Shown here piece by piece: positions 47,979 through 56,881 of a stretch of DNA of 64,000 nucleotides. The DNA lies in assembly GCF_000970025.1 (NCBI RefSeq), contig NZ_CP009528.1:124001-188000 (forward strand). Reading direction: 5' to 3'. The notes under the pieces were generated by a model that was given only the letters and a program-made list of their open reading frames with translations, made no database searches and was not told where the DNA came from. The position numbers and the translations under genes were made by a program. This DNA comes from Methanosarcina barkeri MS (GTDB taxonomy: Archaea; Halobacteriota; Methanosarcinia; Methanosarcinales; Methanosarcinaceae). The stretch's first letter is position 1. Every line of letters starts with the position of its first letter.

Positions 47979-49117
47979 TAGGAGTTACGCAGTTGGCTCC
48001 TAGCATATTGTTTTTTCCAAACTTTCAAATATTTGAATTAATTTAACGTGTATTGGGGATTCCTTAAGTATTCTGTCACTGCCACTCTTCTAATTTTCAT
48101 AGCACTTTCAAACCAGGATATTCCACTTTTGATTCTTTGTAATTCCAGTCTAAGAAAAGCTCTTAATGAGAACATTATATGTGCTCTTTGTGATTCTTCC
48201 TTTCTTGCCTGACATTTTTCGACACCACAGAACTGTTTTATTCCCCTATGATATTCCTCAATTTTCCATGACTTCTTTGCCAAATCTTCACGTTTTGCTT
48301 CATCCATCTCTTGCACATCTGTAACCCAGTGTTGCGTGTCTCCATTTTTTGAAACTATCCTAAACACCTTTACAAATCCATATGCTTTGAGGTGAACCAC
48401 ACGTCCTTTTGGAGGAATATCTACTGTTTCAAGTGGCACATTTCCCTTGTTGTCAGGATTTACCAAACGATTATTTTTCAATCTTGTAAGGAAATGCCAC
48501 TCTTTCTGTCTAATGGCTTTAAGGTTTTTCACACTTGCATACCATGTATCAAATAAAACGAATTTGGGATTAAAACCACGTTCTTCGGCCTTGTCAAGCA
48601 TATCACGGAAATGGTCATTCTTTGTTTTGTCGTCTACATCGATGTTATAAATTCGAAAATCGATAGGTATAACGGTTGTACCGTCAGTCCAAACTAAGGT
48701 AACCAGGCCTATTCCCTTTACAGTACGATGATGTTTTCCACTCCACATACGACGAACAAAAGCAATTTCTTCTGCGTATGGTTTATCTAATGTTGAATCA
48801 TCAACAATTAGGTATCCTCCCTTAAGCTTGACATAACTTTTTACTTCCTCCCATAGTGCTTCCGTGTCTGGAGGTTGCCTTTGAAGGCAACGAGTAAAAG
48901 CATCATGAGAAGGAGCATTAGCTATGTCTGGATAACATCTAGCAGCTTCAGTACAGCTAAAAACGTTAGAAGCCGCAATGAGAAAATTAATGTAGTCAAT
49001 GTCGGTACACTTAGGTGGATTTATGTCCATAACTCCGTACGTTTTTAGAGAAACACTAAGCCATAAGTATATTTATAAAGATATCAAGTTTTCGGCATTT
49101 TAACTGCGTAAGTCCTA
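47979..49117. mobile_element. Insertion sequence of 1139 bp with 5-bp target duplication
   Basis: Terminal inverted repeats TAGGAGTTACGCAGTT (47979-47994) and AACTGCGTAAGTCCTA (49102-49117), 15 of 16 matching. GGTAT flanks both ends (47974-47978 and 49118-49122) as the target duplication. It holds one transposase gene on the minus strand. Confidence 0.92.
48038..49030 (-). CDS. DDE transposase (IS4/IS701-like)
   Basis: A 330-aa protein starting MDINPPKCTDIDYINFLIAA. DDE-type features: LIVDDSTLDKPYAEEIAF (first Asp), FVLFDTWYASVKNLKAI (second Asp) and a SWKIEEYHRGIKQFCGVEKC segment (Glu). It appears full length and intact. The IS family label is tentative; a 5-bp target duplication is seen. 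The gene is not AT-extreme and looks recently active. Confidence 0.88.
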   Translation of the reverse strand: MDINPPKCTDIDYINFLIAASNVFSCTEAARCYPDIANAPSHDAFTRCLQRQPPDTEALWEEVKSYVKLKGGYLIVDDSTLDKPYAEEIAFVRRMWSGKHHRTVKGIGLVTLVWTDGTTVIPIDFRIYNIDVDDKTKNDHFRDMLDKAEERGFNPKFVLFDTWYASVKNLKAIRQKEWHFLTRLKNNRLVNPDNKGNVPLETVDIPPKGRVVHLKAYGFVKVFRIVSKNGDTQHWVTDVQEMDEAKREDLAKKSWKIEEYHRGIKQFCGVEKCQARKEESQRAHIMFSLRAFLRLELQRIKSGISWFESAMKIRRVAVTEYLRNPQYTLN

Positions 49118-49688
49118 GGTATATGAGACTATAAAGACTCTTGCTCCTTTTTCATCTGGGATTTTGCTCTTTTACGGTTTATGTGGAAATGTATTAGGAG
49201 ACGTTGAAAAAGATTTTCAACATAGTTCAATATCATGTCCGGTCCGTATTCTCAAAGATAAAGATCACAGGATTGTAGATGACTGCATAGGGGCTACCGT
49301 GGGAGGTGTCAAAAACTATCTAAGGATACTCAAAAGTGTTAGTGATGCTGGAACATATCTTTTTACTCCCATGTACAGCAAAGGCTGGAAGGAACTGCTT
49401 GATCTGAATAAGCTAAATAAAGACCCTGCCAAAGCATTGAAATTAATGAAAAAGACCCACGAAATGATTGGTTACAAAAGAGTTGCTAAGATTAATACTG
49501 GCCTTAACTACACTGAAAATTTCGACGCTTCTATTCGGGAATTTGCAGATTTATTTGATTTCGAAATTTTGGAATTCGATGATGGTAATCAGGAAATTTT
49601 TAAAGATTGCTATAACGAACTCAAAATGGAGATTTAGGATAAATCAAAATGTTGACAAATTTTATATTTGTAACTGAATGGTGAGCGG

Positions 49689-50594
49689 ATGCCTGTACTT
49701 AGCATAATTGCCTGTGAAATGCTTGAAGACGAACTTGCATATGTCCTCTCAGAAGACCATGACTTAAATCAATTGATTGTAGTTGAAAACAGGCAAAGTT
49801 TCAGGTTTGTTCGAAAGCTTAAATCCAGAAATTGCCAGCCAAGACTTTTTCCTTTGGACAAAGTACCTATTTTTTTAAAAGAGGCAAATAACTCTGTATA
49901 TAACTCCGTATATAGCTCTGTATCTGTGAATATTTTAAAATTTTTATTGAAATTCCCGTTTTTTAAGAAAATACCTCATAATTCCAGAGGAAAGAGTAAA
50001 GAAAAAAACAAGGAAAAGCCTATTGTCGTTGTAAATACTCTGAAGCTTGGTCTGCACGCAGATTGCGAACTCTTAAGATCTGAAATCTACCAGAATATCA
50101 GGAAAATGGCAACTTTTTCAGATGGTATTCTTATTTTCTATGGAAATTGTGGTCACTCTTTAAGGAACACAGCAGTGGATTTTAAAGATCTTCCTTGCTC
50201 TCTTTATTTTCTCAAAGATGAAAACGGAGAGATTGTGGATGACTGTATCAGCGTAGCTCTTGGGGGCAACGATAATTATGCTGAAGTTATGCAGAGTGGG
50301 AAAGGTATAGGTATGATATACTTGACTCCTATGTGGGCTTCCAGTTGGAAAAAAATGAGAATGGAATCCAACAACACTTCTGACTTTAATGACAGTTTTT
50401 TGAAAAAGCATTACAGAAAAGTTGTCAAAATCAATAACAAGATCTCAAAAAGAGATGAATTCGATAAAAATGTCTTAAATTATTCCCAGACTTTTGATAT
50501 GAGTATTACTGAAATGGAAGGCAGTATGGAAATAGCAAGTAAGTCCTATCTAAATGCCAAAAATGATGTCTGCAAAAAAGTAGTATTAAATTAA
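49689..50594 (+). CDS. DUF1638 family protein, intact
   Basis: A 301-aa paralogue starting MPVLSIIACEMLEDELAYVL. Shared motifs are SIIACEML/SIISCKIM, TLKLGLHAD, GILIFYGNCGHSL, DENGEIVDDCI and YLTPMWASSWKKM. Residues about 65-105 hold a paralogue-specific insertion (NSVYNSVYSSV then a basic KSKEKNKEK). Conserved Cys and His of YGNCGH and the DDC motif suggest a metal or corrinoid-related site (inference). It lies 51 bp after the interrupted copy. Confidence 0.85.
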   Translation: MPVLSIIACEMLEDELAYVLSEDHDLNQLIVVENRQSFRFVRKLKSRNCQPRLFPLDKVPIFLKEANNSVYNSVYSSVSVNILKFLLKFPFFKKIPHNSRGKSKEKNKEKPIVVVNTLKLGLHADCELLRSEIYQNIRKMATFSDGILIFYGNCGHSLRNTAVDFKDLPCSLYFLKDENGEIVDDCISVALGGNDNYAEVMQSGKGIGMIYLTPMWASSWKKMRMESNNTSDFNDSFLKKHYRKVVKINNKISKRDEFDKNVLNYSQTFDMSITEMEGSMEIASKSYLNAKNDVCKKVVLN

Positions 50595-50692
50595 AAACAA
50601 TTAAAAGAGTATACTGAAAATCAAAGAAGGAAAAACAAAATCCTGAAAACAAATCCCGAAGACAAATCCCGAAGATAAATTCCTTCATATTT

Positions 50693-51436
50693 TCAGATTT
50701 TTCTATAAAGTCCAAGAGTACTTAGAGTCAGAGCAGTAGCGTTTATATCATCGTCCTTATTTCCCCAGGCTCCATTTTCATGGACATTTTCAAGGAGCCA
50801 GTGAACTGAATCTTCAACTTCATCTTTAAAACCTGCAAGAAGCAGGGCTTGAATTGCCAGGTTGCTTGTGGAAATATGTTTCCAGCCGTCATCCGTCCTT
50901 CTTTTTGAAAGGATCCATCTGGCTTTTTCCTGGATAAAAGTCTCAAAGGTTCTGGTTTTTGCCAGATTATCCTGCTTTTTGAGAGCTGTAATTATAAGGG
51001 ATGTGGTGCCTACCTGTTCCCAGGCAGGGCAATAGTTTTCAGATAGCCAGTTGCATCCGTCTTTATCCTGAGTTCCCATGTCTGCAAGAGCTGCAAGGGC
51101 ATAGGCTGTGTCGTAAACGTCTCTGTTCCAAGAGTTTTCTCTTTTTCTGGCAAGCAGCCATCTTGCTGAAGCCATAAATACGATTCCTTCTGTAGAAAGG
51201 GCTGAGCAGGCCCTTGCGGTGTCCCTGATTGAAGAGTTCCAGGAACCGTCGTTATCCTGTTCAACAATCAGGCGGGTTATGTAAGGGTTTGGGAGTACCC
51301 ATAGGGCATGTGCGGATAATGTACTTGAAAGTTCCTTTACGGACTGAATTCGCTGGGCAGAGAGCCATTCAAAACTGTTTTTCACAATATCAAATTCCAG
51401 GTTGCTTGACATTTGATTGTGCTTTTCGGGCTTCAC
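50693..51436 (-). CDS. Alpha-toroid (prenyltransferase/squalene-cyclase-like) repeat protein
   Basis: A 247-aa soluble protein with helical repeats of the terpene-cyclase/prenyltransferase type: EQDNDGSWNSSIRDTARACSA, RENSWNRDVYDTAYALAAL, RTDDGWKHISTSNLAIQALL and ENGAWGNKDDDINATALTLS. These QW-like repeats build an alpha6-alpha6 barrel. No DXDD catalytic acid motif of cyclases is present, so it is not a typical hopene cyclase. GTG at 51436 or ATG at 51412; GGGGAGG lies about 20 bp upstream. Function unknown. Confidence 0.7.
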   Translation of the reverse strand: MKPEKHNQMSSNLEFDIVKNSFEWLSAQRIQSVKELSSTLSAHALWVLPNPYITRLIVEQDNDGSWNSSIRDTARACSALSTEGIVFMASARWLLARKRENSWNRDVYDTAYALAALADMGTQDKDGCNWLSENYCPAWEQVGTTSLIITALKKQDNLAKTRTFETFIQEKARWILSKRRTDDGWKHISTSNLAIQALLLAGFKDEVEDSVHWLLENVHENGAWGNKDDDINATALTLSTLGLYRKI

Positions 51437-51509
51437 CTATTAAAACTTGACTAACACCTCCCCTTTCTTTTTCTCTTATGGACATTTTAGAGTCAGAGCC
51501 TAAATGAAT

Positions 51510-51530
51510 GCAAAACTATATATATTTTGC
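51510..51530 (+). promoter_or_regulatory. TATA box inside an inverted repeat, DUF134 gene
   Basis: GCAAAA and TTTTGC arms enclose CTATATATA. The TATA centre is about 27 bp from the ATG at 51547, so the transcript is probably leaderless. A second palindrome TGCATTATTATGCA overlaps the likely start. Confidence 0.6.
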
Positions 51531-51546
51531 ATTATTATGCATAACT

Positions 51547-52041
51547 ATGCGCCCTAGAAAACGAAGGATGGTGGATTTCGAATATTCGGCAAGGCAGTTT
51601 AGGCCTTTCAGTCCAGAAAACGAAATTCCCGAAGAAATCTTGCTGACAATAGACGAACTCGAGACCATGAGACTCAGCTTTCTAGAAAAGCTTTCTCAGA
51701 GTGAGGCTGCAGTCCATATGGAGGTTCACCAGTCCACTTTTCAGAGGGCGCTGAAAAAAGCACTTGAAAAAGTAACTGAAGCACTTGTTTATGGAAAAGC
51801 AATAAGAATTGAAGGAGGAGATTACAGGATGCCAGGAGGAGACGGTACAGGTCCTGCAGGTCAGGGTCAGGGTGGCGGCGGAAGACGTCGCGGACAGGGT
51901 CGAGGCCAGGGAGGGCGATTCGGCGGAAGTGAAGGAACCTGCGTATGTCCTGCCTGCGGGTATGAGACTCCCCATATTCCGGGGGTTGCCTGCAACCAGG
52001 TGAAGTGTGAGAAATGTGGAAGCCCTATGGTCAGAAAGTGA
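51547..52041 (+). CDS. DUF134 (UPF0251) helix-turn-helix protein with zinc-ribbon tail
   Basis: A 164-aa protein beginning MRPRKRRMVDFEYSARQFRP. Residues 25-80 hold the DUF134 HTH (LLTIDELETMRLSFLEKLSQ then SEAAVHMEVHQSTFQRALKK). A Gly/Arg-rich linker (about 100-128) leads to a C-terminal CxxC...CxxC ribbon (CVCPACGYETP and CEKCGSPM). Probable DNA-binding regulator of the next gene(s). ATG at 51547 chosen; the upstream frame from 51508 would include TATA sequence. Confidence 0.8.
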   Translation: MRPRKRRMVDFEYSARQFRPFSPENEIPEEILLTIDELETMRLSFLEKLSQSEAAVHMEVHQSTFQRALKKALEKVTEALVYGKAIRIEGGDYRMPGGDGTGPAGQGQGGGGRRRGQGRGQGGRFGGSEGTCVCPACGYETPHIPGVACNQVKCEKCGSPMVRK

Positions 52042-52222
52042 GTTAAAAAGTAGTTTGAAAAAAGAATGTTGAAAAAAGAATGGGAGAAAAAGGCCAACTA
52101 GGGTTTTTTACCACTTAAGGTCAGTTTGTCTTGTCAGGGTTGTTTAAAGATTTTACCTGATCATATTATGACTTCATAAAATTAATAGTAAATTAAAGAT
52201 ACAATGAAAGGAGTTGGAAACA

Positions 52223-52725
<503 letters not shown>

Positions 52726-52908
52726 TAAGTTCAGAAATGAGTTCGTTAACGAGGCAATCAATTGGTGAATTTCTAATTCACTCATCGATGAGTTTTAAAA
52801 ATAAGTTTCTGGTGTAACATAGAGTGATTTCCATCTATATCCTTGGAAGTCCCTTCTAGGTTTTCTGTTTTTCAGATCCTGATTTTTTATGAAAGGAAGA
52901 GTTAAAAT

Positions 52909-53889
52909 ATGAGGTCAAGAATCGTTTACGGCCCGATTCTTTCAAGAAGGCTCGGTAGGTCTCTGGGTATAGATATAATAAAAAATACCAATTCGAAAAA
53001 GAATTGCAACTACGACTGCATCTATTGTCAACTCGGGCATGTTGAACTAAAAATCAGAAGTCCTGAGGATGTAAGGGAAGCTGTGACTCCGGAAGAGGTT
53101 TCCAAAAGCCTTCAAAAGGTCATTAGCAATGTTGAGGGACTGGATTATATTACGTTTTCCGGCACATGCGAACCTACACTGAACCTTTCTTTAGGGGAAA
53201 TGATACGGAATATCAGGAAAATAAGTGAGATTCCTATCTGCGTAATTACGAATTCTTCTCTTCTGGGAAGAGAGGACGTTCAAAATAATCTGGCAGAGGC
53301 AGATTTAGTAGTTGCAACCCTTGTTTCTGGAAATGAAGAGACCTGCAGAAAAATTCATAGACCTGCTCCGGGTATTAACCTGAAAGAAATAATTGAAGGT
53401 TTGAGGAAACTCGCAAAAGCTGGAATTGGAAAGAGACTAGCACTTGAGGTCATGCTCCTTGAGAACGAAGCTGGCGAACCCCTAAATTTTACTGACGAAG
53501 AGATCGAAGAGCTGGTAAAAACAATAAGGTACATATGCCCAGATGAGATTGAAATTTTAACAGTAAGCCGTCCTCCTTCTGAAAAATGGGTGAGACCAGT
53601 TCCAGAGGAAAAGCTAAAGGAAGTTGCAAAACATTTCATTTCTGAATTTGGAGAGGAAACAGTAAAGTTAGTTTTGAAAGGAAAAAAGAAGAAAGTAAAA
53701 GTGTTACGTACAAATGTGGACGAGGAGGTGTACGCCCTTCTTCTCAGAAGACCCTGTACTTTCAAACAAACATGCCAGAGTTTGAATATTGATCCTAAGA
53801 ATCTCTCTTCTGTTCTCGAGAAATTGCTTGGTGAAGGCAAAATAGAAATAATAAGCTCAGAGGTTGAAAAGTATTACAGGGCAAAATGA
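52909..53889 (+). CDS. Radical SAM protein (COG0731-like) with C-terminal winged helix
   Basis: A 326-aa protein. The CxxxCxxC motif is CNYDCIYCQLG near residues 33-43, preceded by YGPILSRRLGRSLGIDI. FSGTCEPTLNLSL is the SAM-binding GGE-like region. The last 65 residues (VYALLLRRPCTFKQTCQSLN) look like a winged helix. This superfamily includes tRNA wyosine-related and uncharacterised enzymes; substrate not inferred. It is the third gene of the DUF134-DUF5320-radical SAM group. Start ATG at 52909 after GAAAGGAAGAG. Confidence 0.82.
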   Translation: MRSRIVYGPILSRRLGRSLGIDIIKNTNSKKNCNYDCIYCQLGHVELKIRSPEDVREAVTPEEVSKSLQKVISNVEGLDYITFSGTCEPTLNLSLGEMIRNIRKISEIPICVITNSSLLGREDVQNNLAEADLVVATLVSGNEETCRKIHRPAPGINLKEIIEGLRKLAKAGIGKRLALEVMLLENEAGEPLNFTDEEIEELVKTIRYICPDEIEILTVSRPPSEKWVRPVPEEKLKEVAKHFISEFGEETVKLVLKGKKKKVKVLRTNVDEEVYALLLRRPCTFKQTCQSLNIDPKNLSSVLEKLLGEGKIEIISSEVEKYYRAK

Positions 53890-54152
53890 ACTTAATAAAA
53901 ATGTACAATGCTAACTGTCTATGTGCAATGTTAGCTGCCTATGTGCCCTGCTAGCTGCCTTTATCTTAAAAAATAATTTTTAGAGGAAATAATAATTTAT
54001 CATAGAATTAAGTTTTTTTTGATTACAAGAAAAGGGCTGTAGATTTTGGTTCTCAACTTCAAAATTGAGATTACTTTTTAAGCTTCTGAAAAAAAGAAGA
54101 TCTTCCCAATTTATATTTCCTCTGTTACAATTTATACCTCCTCTGTTATAAT

Positions 54153-54650
54153 TTATCTAGGAGGGCTCCTTTTTGCCAGTTCTTGATCAACTGAGGGAAT
54201 TACATATTCATTTTTATCGATGCCTCTCAGTTTGGCAATAATTTCATTGTCGTTTTCTTCCTCTTCGACCTGTTCTTCAACGTACCACTGCAGGAAAGAG
54301 GCTGTGGTTTTATCCTTCTCAGCATTGGCAAGCTCTACCAGTTCATGAATTGAGCGGGTGATGAACTGTTCATGCTTCAGTGTTTGCTGGAACATATCCA
54401 TAGCAGTTCCAAATTCCATAGGTGGCTCTTTGATCTCCTTAAGTTTAACCTTCCCACCCTGGTTGTTTACGTAATCGAAAAGCTTCATTGCATGAATGTT
54501 TTCTTCTTCAACCTGGACTCTAAACCAGTGGGCAAAGCCCGGAAGCCCAACTGATGAACTATACGCTGACATCGCAAGGTACAGATAAGACGAGTACAGT
54601 TCTTTATTGATCTGTTCATTCAGTGCTTCTTCCATCTTTTCACTAAGCAT
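54153..54650 (-). CDS. ftn: Ferritin
   Basis: A 165-aa non-heme ferritin beginning MLSEKMEEALNEQINKELYS. Ferroxidase ligands are seen in the order Glu17, VEEENIHAMKLFDYV with Glu50 and His53, EHEQFITRS-type middle helix, and VEEQVEEEEN. It oxidises Fe(II) and stores iron. ATG at 54650; alone on its strand, with a same-strand stress gene farther upstream. Confidence 0.94.
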   Translation of the reverse strand: MLSEKMEEALNEQINKELYSSYLYLAMSAYSSSVGLPGFAHWFRVQVEEENIHAMKLFDYVNNQGGKVKLKEIKEPPMEFGTAMDMFQQTLKHEQFITRSIHELVELANAEKDKTTASFLQWYVEEQVEEEENDNEIIAKLRGIDKNEYVIPSVDQELAKRSPPR

Positions 54651-54877
54651 TTGTTTCCCCCCATTCTCGAATTTACACCCTAATAATTCTACTCTTCAAT
54701 TCTTCTTTTTGAAGCCAGATCTACGCACGCCATTGCTTTTTGTTCAATCTTTTTTTCAAAAATATTGTTTTAAAAAGTTTGTTTTGAAGCCAGATTCACG
54801 AACAACCTTTTCTTTTTGGTTAACTTTTTTCAAAATGTTGCCTGACACAGCTTCCTTGATTTTTAAATTCTGGATTT

Positions 54878-55420
54878 TCACTGCGTCTCTTCGTATACGA
54901 TGTTTTCTGAGACTTTTTTATTCCTTTTACCGCAACTGAAGATTCTTTCAGGTTTAAATCTCGCACGTACGACAAGTACTGGAACCTTTGCATGCCTTAC
55001 AACTTTTTCTGATACGCTTCCAAGCATGAAACGTTCAGTCCCGCTTTTTCCAGTAGACCCTATGACAATCATGTCAACTTTATGATTCTCAGCAAAATCC
55101 AGGATTTTTTCAGCCGGATTTCCTTTAAGCAGTATAGGCGTAGCTTCTATTCCGGCAGCTTTTGCATTTTCTTCTATGAGACTTATTGCCTCACTACCAA
55201 TTATCTCAAACATCGCGTAGACATTTTTTACAGACGTTTCATCCATCAGAACTGAGTCAAGAAAAGTTACATCGATGACATATATAGCATAGATCTTTGC
55301 CCCACTGCTCCTCGCAATTTCTATCCCGTAATCCGCTACGTTTTCAGAAGCTTTTGAGCCGTCAGTAGCTATCAGAATTTGTTTTTGCGGTTTGGATTTA
55401 AGTTCGCTGCTCTCCTCTAT
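54878..55420 (-). CDS. Universal stress protein with apparent ATA start codon
   Basis: A UspA-type protein of about 180 residues. The ATP-binding motif is GSTGKSGTERFMLGS near the C-terminal part, preceded by ILIATDGSKASENVADYG near the N-terminus. The full domain is only obtained if translation starts at ATA 55420-55418 (IEESSELKSKPQKQ), which lines up with the ATG of the paralogue at 56590 (MEGNIEIKSKPRRQ) and follows GGAGGGGGAGTAGGT. No ATG, GTG or TTG occurs in the first 58 codons; the first ATG (55246) would cut the domain. See findings. Confidence 0.75.
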   Translation of the reverse strand: MEESSELKSKPQKQILIATDGSKASENVADYGIEIARSSGAKIYAIYVIDVTFLDSVLMDETSVKNVYAMFEIIGSEAISLIEENAKAAGIEATPILLKGNPAEKILDFAENHKVDMIVIGSTGKSGTERFMLGSVSEKVVRHAKVPVLVVRARFKPERIFSCGKRNKKVSENIVYEETQ

Positions 55421-55734
55421 ACCTACTCCCCCTCCGTACGTACTCTCCTCTGTACTTACTCCCCTTAGATATGGATCTATTATTTGTTGTTAGATCTGTT
55501 GTTAGATCTGTTTTGTTAGATCTGTTGTTACTGAGTCAATATCGGAATCTATCTTATTGTTTACTGATTTATATTTTTACAATTGCTTTTGTGATCGGAG
55601 ACTTCATTACTCAAAAGATAAGTTCCAAAGATAAGTTCCAAAGACAAGTTCTAAAGACAAGCTTTAAAATAACAAATTTTGAATTTGAGATTGGTTCACT
55701 AAAATATTCCGGTTTTTGTCCTTTTTACGGTCTT

Positions 55735-55900
55735 TTTCTGTGTATGGCAAGTACCGGAACCTTTGCGTTCCTGACGATTTTTTCGGATACACTTCCAAGA
55801 AGGAGGCGTTAGACATCGTTTTCCCCTCACTTAACCGTGTATCTATTCCGGTATTTATTGCCTGTGCACCATTCTCCGAAACATCAGTAAGCAATCAGGA
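55735..55900 (-). pseudogene. Universal stress protein fragment
   Basis: The minus strand encodes a C-terminal UspA end (LLGSVSEKIVRNAKVPVLAI), with flanking residues in other frames (ALSEGK-type), so only a frame-broken relic of a third Usp copy is left. Confidence 0.7.
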
Positions 55901-56010
55901 TCTTTTCTTAAAAATCTCTCCCCACACCCTTTTTCTTCCCCGTCTACCTCGATTTAAGCTGATTCTTTGACTTCGCGGTCTTAACAATAATCAAGTTGTT
56001 TCTAAAAAAT

Positions 56011-56082
56011 TAGATCATCTAATTTAGCTAGATCATCTAATTTAGCTAGATCATCTAATTTAACTAGATCATCTAATTTAGC
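56011..56082. repeat. Tandem repeat, four copies of an 18-bp unit
   Basis: TAGATCATCTAATTTAGC repeated directly after the intact Usp gene on its 3' side. Confidence 0.85.
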
Positions 56083-56095
56083 TACTCATAACTGG

Positions 56096-56590
56096 TTATT
56101 CCTGTATCAATTTTTTCTCACTTTTGTGTCGTTCTCGAACAACCAGAACCGGAATTTTTGCATGCCTTATAACTTTTTCAGATACGCTTCCAAGTAGTAC
56201 GCGCTCATATCCACTTTTTCCAAGCGAACCCATTATGATCATATCGATATTATTATCCTCTGCAAAAGTCACGATCTTCTCAGCCGGATGGCCTTTAAGC
56301 ACCCTGGATTCAACTTCCACTCCTGCAGCTTTTCCAATCTTCTCTATATAAGAAGTTGCTTCACGTCCTTCTTTCTCGAATTCTTCAAGCACTTTGTCTG
56401 ACCAGATTTTATCCAGCGGAACTGAGCGATAAGGTGTCGTATCGATGACATAAATAGCATATACTTTTGCCCCACTACACCCAATCATTTCGATTCCAAA
56501 ATCTGCAGCTTCGTTTGCAGTTTCTGAGCCATCGGTAGCGATTATTACCTGCCTTCTCGGTTTGGATTTAATTTCAATATTTCCTTCCAT
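56096..56590 (-). CDS. Universal stress protein (UspA family)
   Basis: A 164-aa protein starting MEGNIEIKSKPRRQVIIATD. The ATP-binding G2xG9xG(S/T) motif is MGSLGKSGYERVLLGSVSEK, preceded by IIATDGSETANEAADFG. It is the intact member of a three-copy array with 54878-55420 and the relic near 55800. Usp proteins bind ATP and are induced in stress; exact role unknown. Confidence 0.92.
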   Translation of the reverse strand: MEGNIEIKSKPRRQVIIATDGSETANEAADFGIEMIGCSGAKVYAIYVIDTTPYRSVPLDKIWSDKVLEEFEKEGREATSYIEKIGKAAGVEVESRVLKGHPAEKIVTFAEDNNIDMIIMGSLGKSGYERVLLGSVSEKVIRHAKIPVLVVRERHKSEKKLIQE

Positions 56591-56881
56591 AATTACCCCT
56601 CGTATTCTCTATTTGTGTCTATGAATTTGTATTCTCGCATTCTGGATTTTCATACTTTTTCAGGCTTGAAATTTTCTCAGTATGTTCAAATCCACAGGCC
56701 GCAATCAGAATCCTTCAAATTTGTGTTCTATATTCTGACCACTTTATTTTACCCTTTATTTGAATATTGATGTGTTCATATTAATAATTTTCATCCAATT
56801 ATTCCCAAAGATAAGAAAAAGTGTCCATGAAGGCAAAAAGTATATACATTGAAATATAATTACTAAAGAGGAGGGCAGATC

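Larger units (their letters stand above)
47696..49637 (+). pseudogene. DUF1638 protein gene interrupted by an insertion sequence
   Basis: The left part (47696-47978) encodes MPTMSIISCKIMQDEIIWIL to KIKV; the right part (49123-49637) continues YETIKTLAPFSSGILLFYG and ends NELKMEI. Removing 47979-49122 (the element and one repeat) gives one uninterrupted frame of 265 aa. The joined product aligns with the intact neighbour at 49689-50594 (KVYETIKTLAPFSSGI versus EIYQNIRKMATFSDGI). DUF1638 proteins are found mostly in methanogens and related anaerobes, sometimes near corrinoid methyltransferase genes; function unknown to me. Confidence 0.9.
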
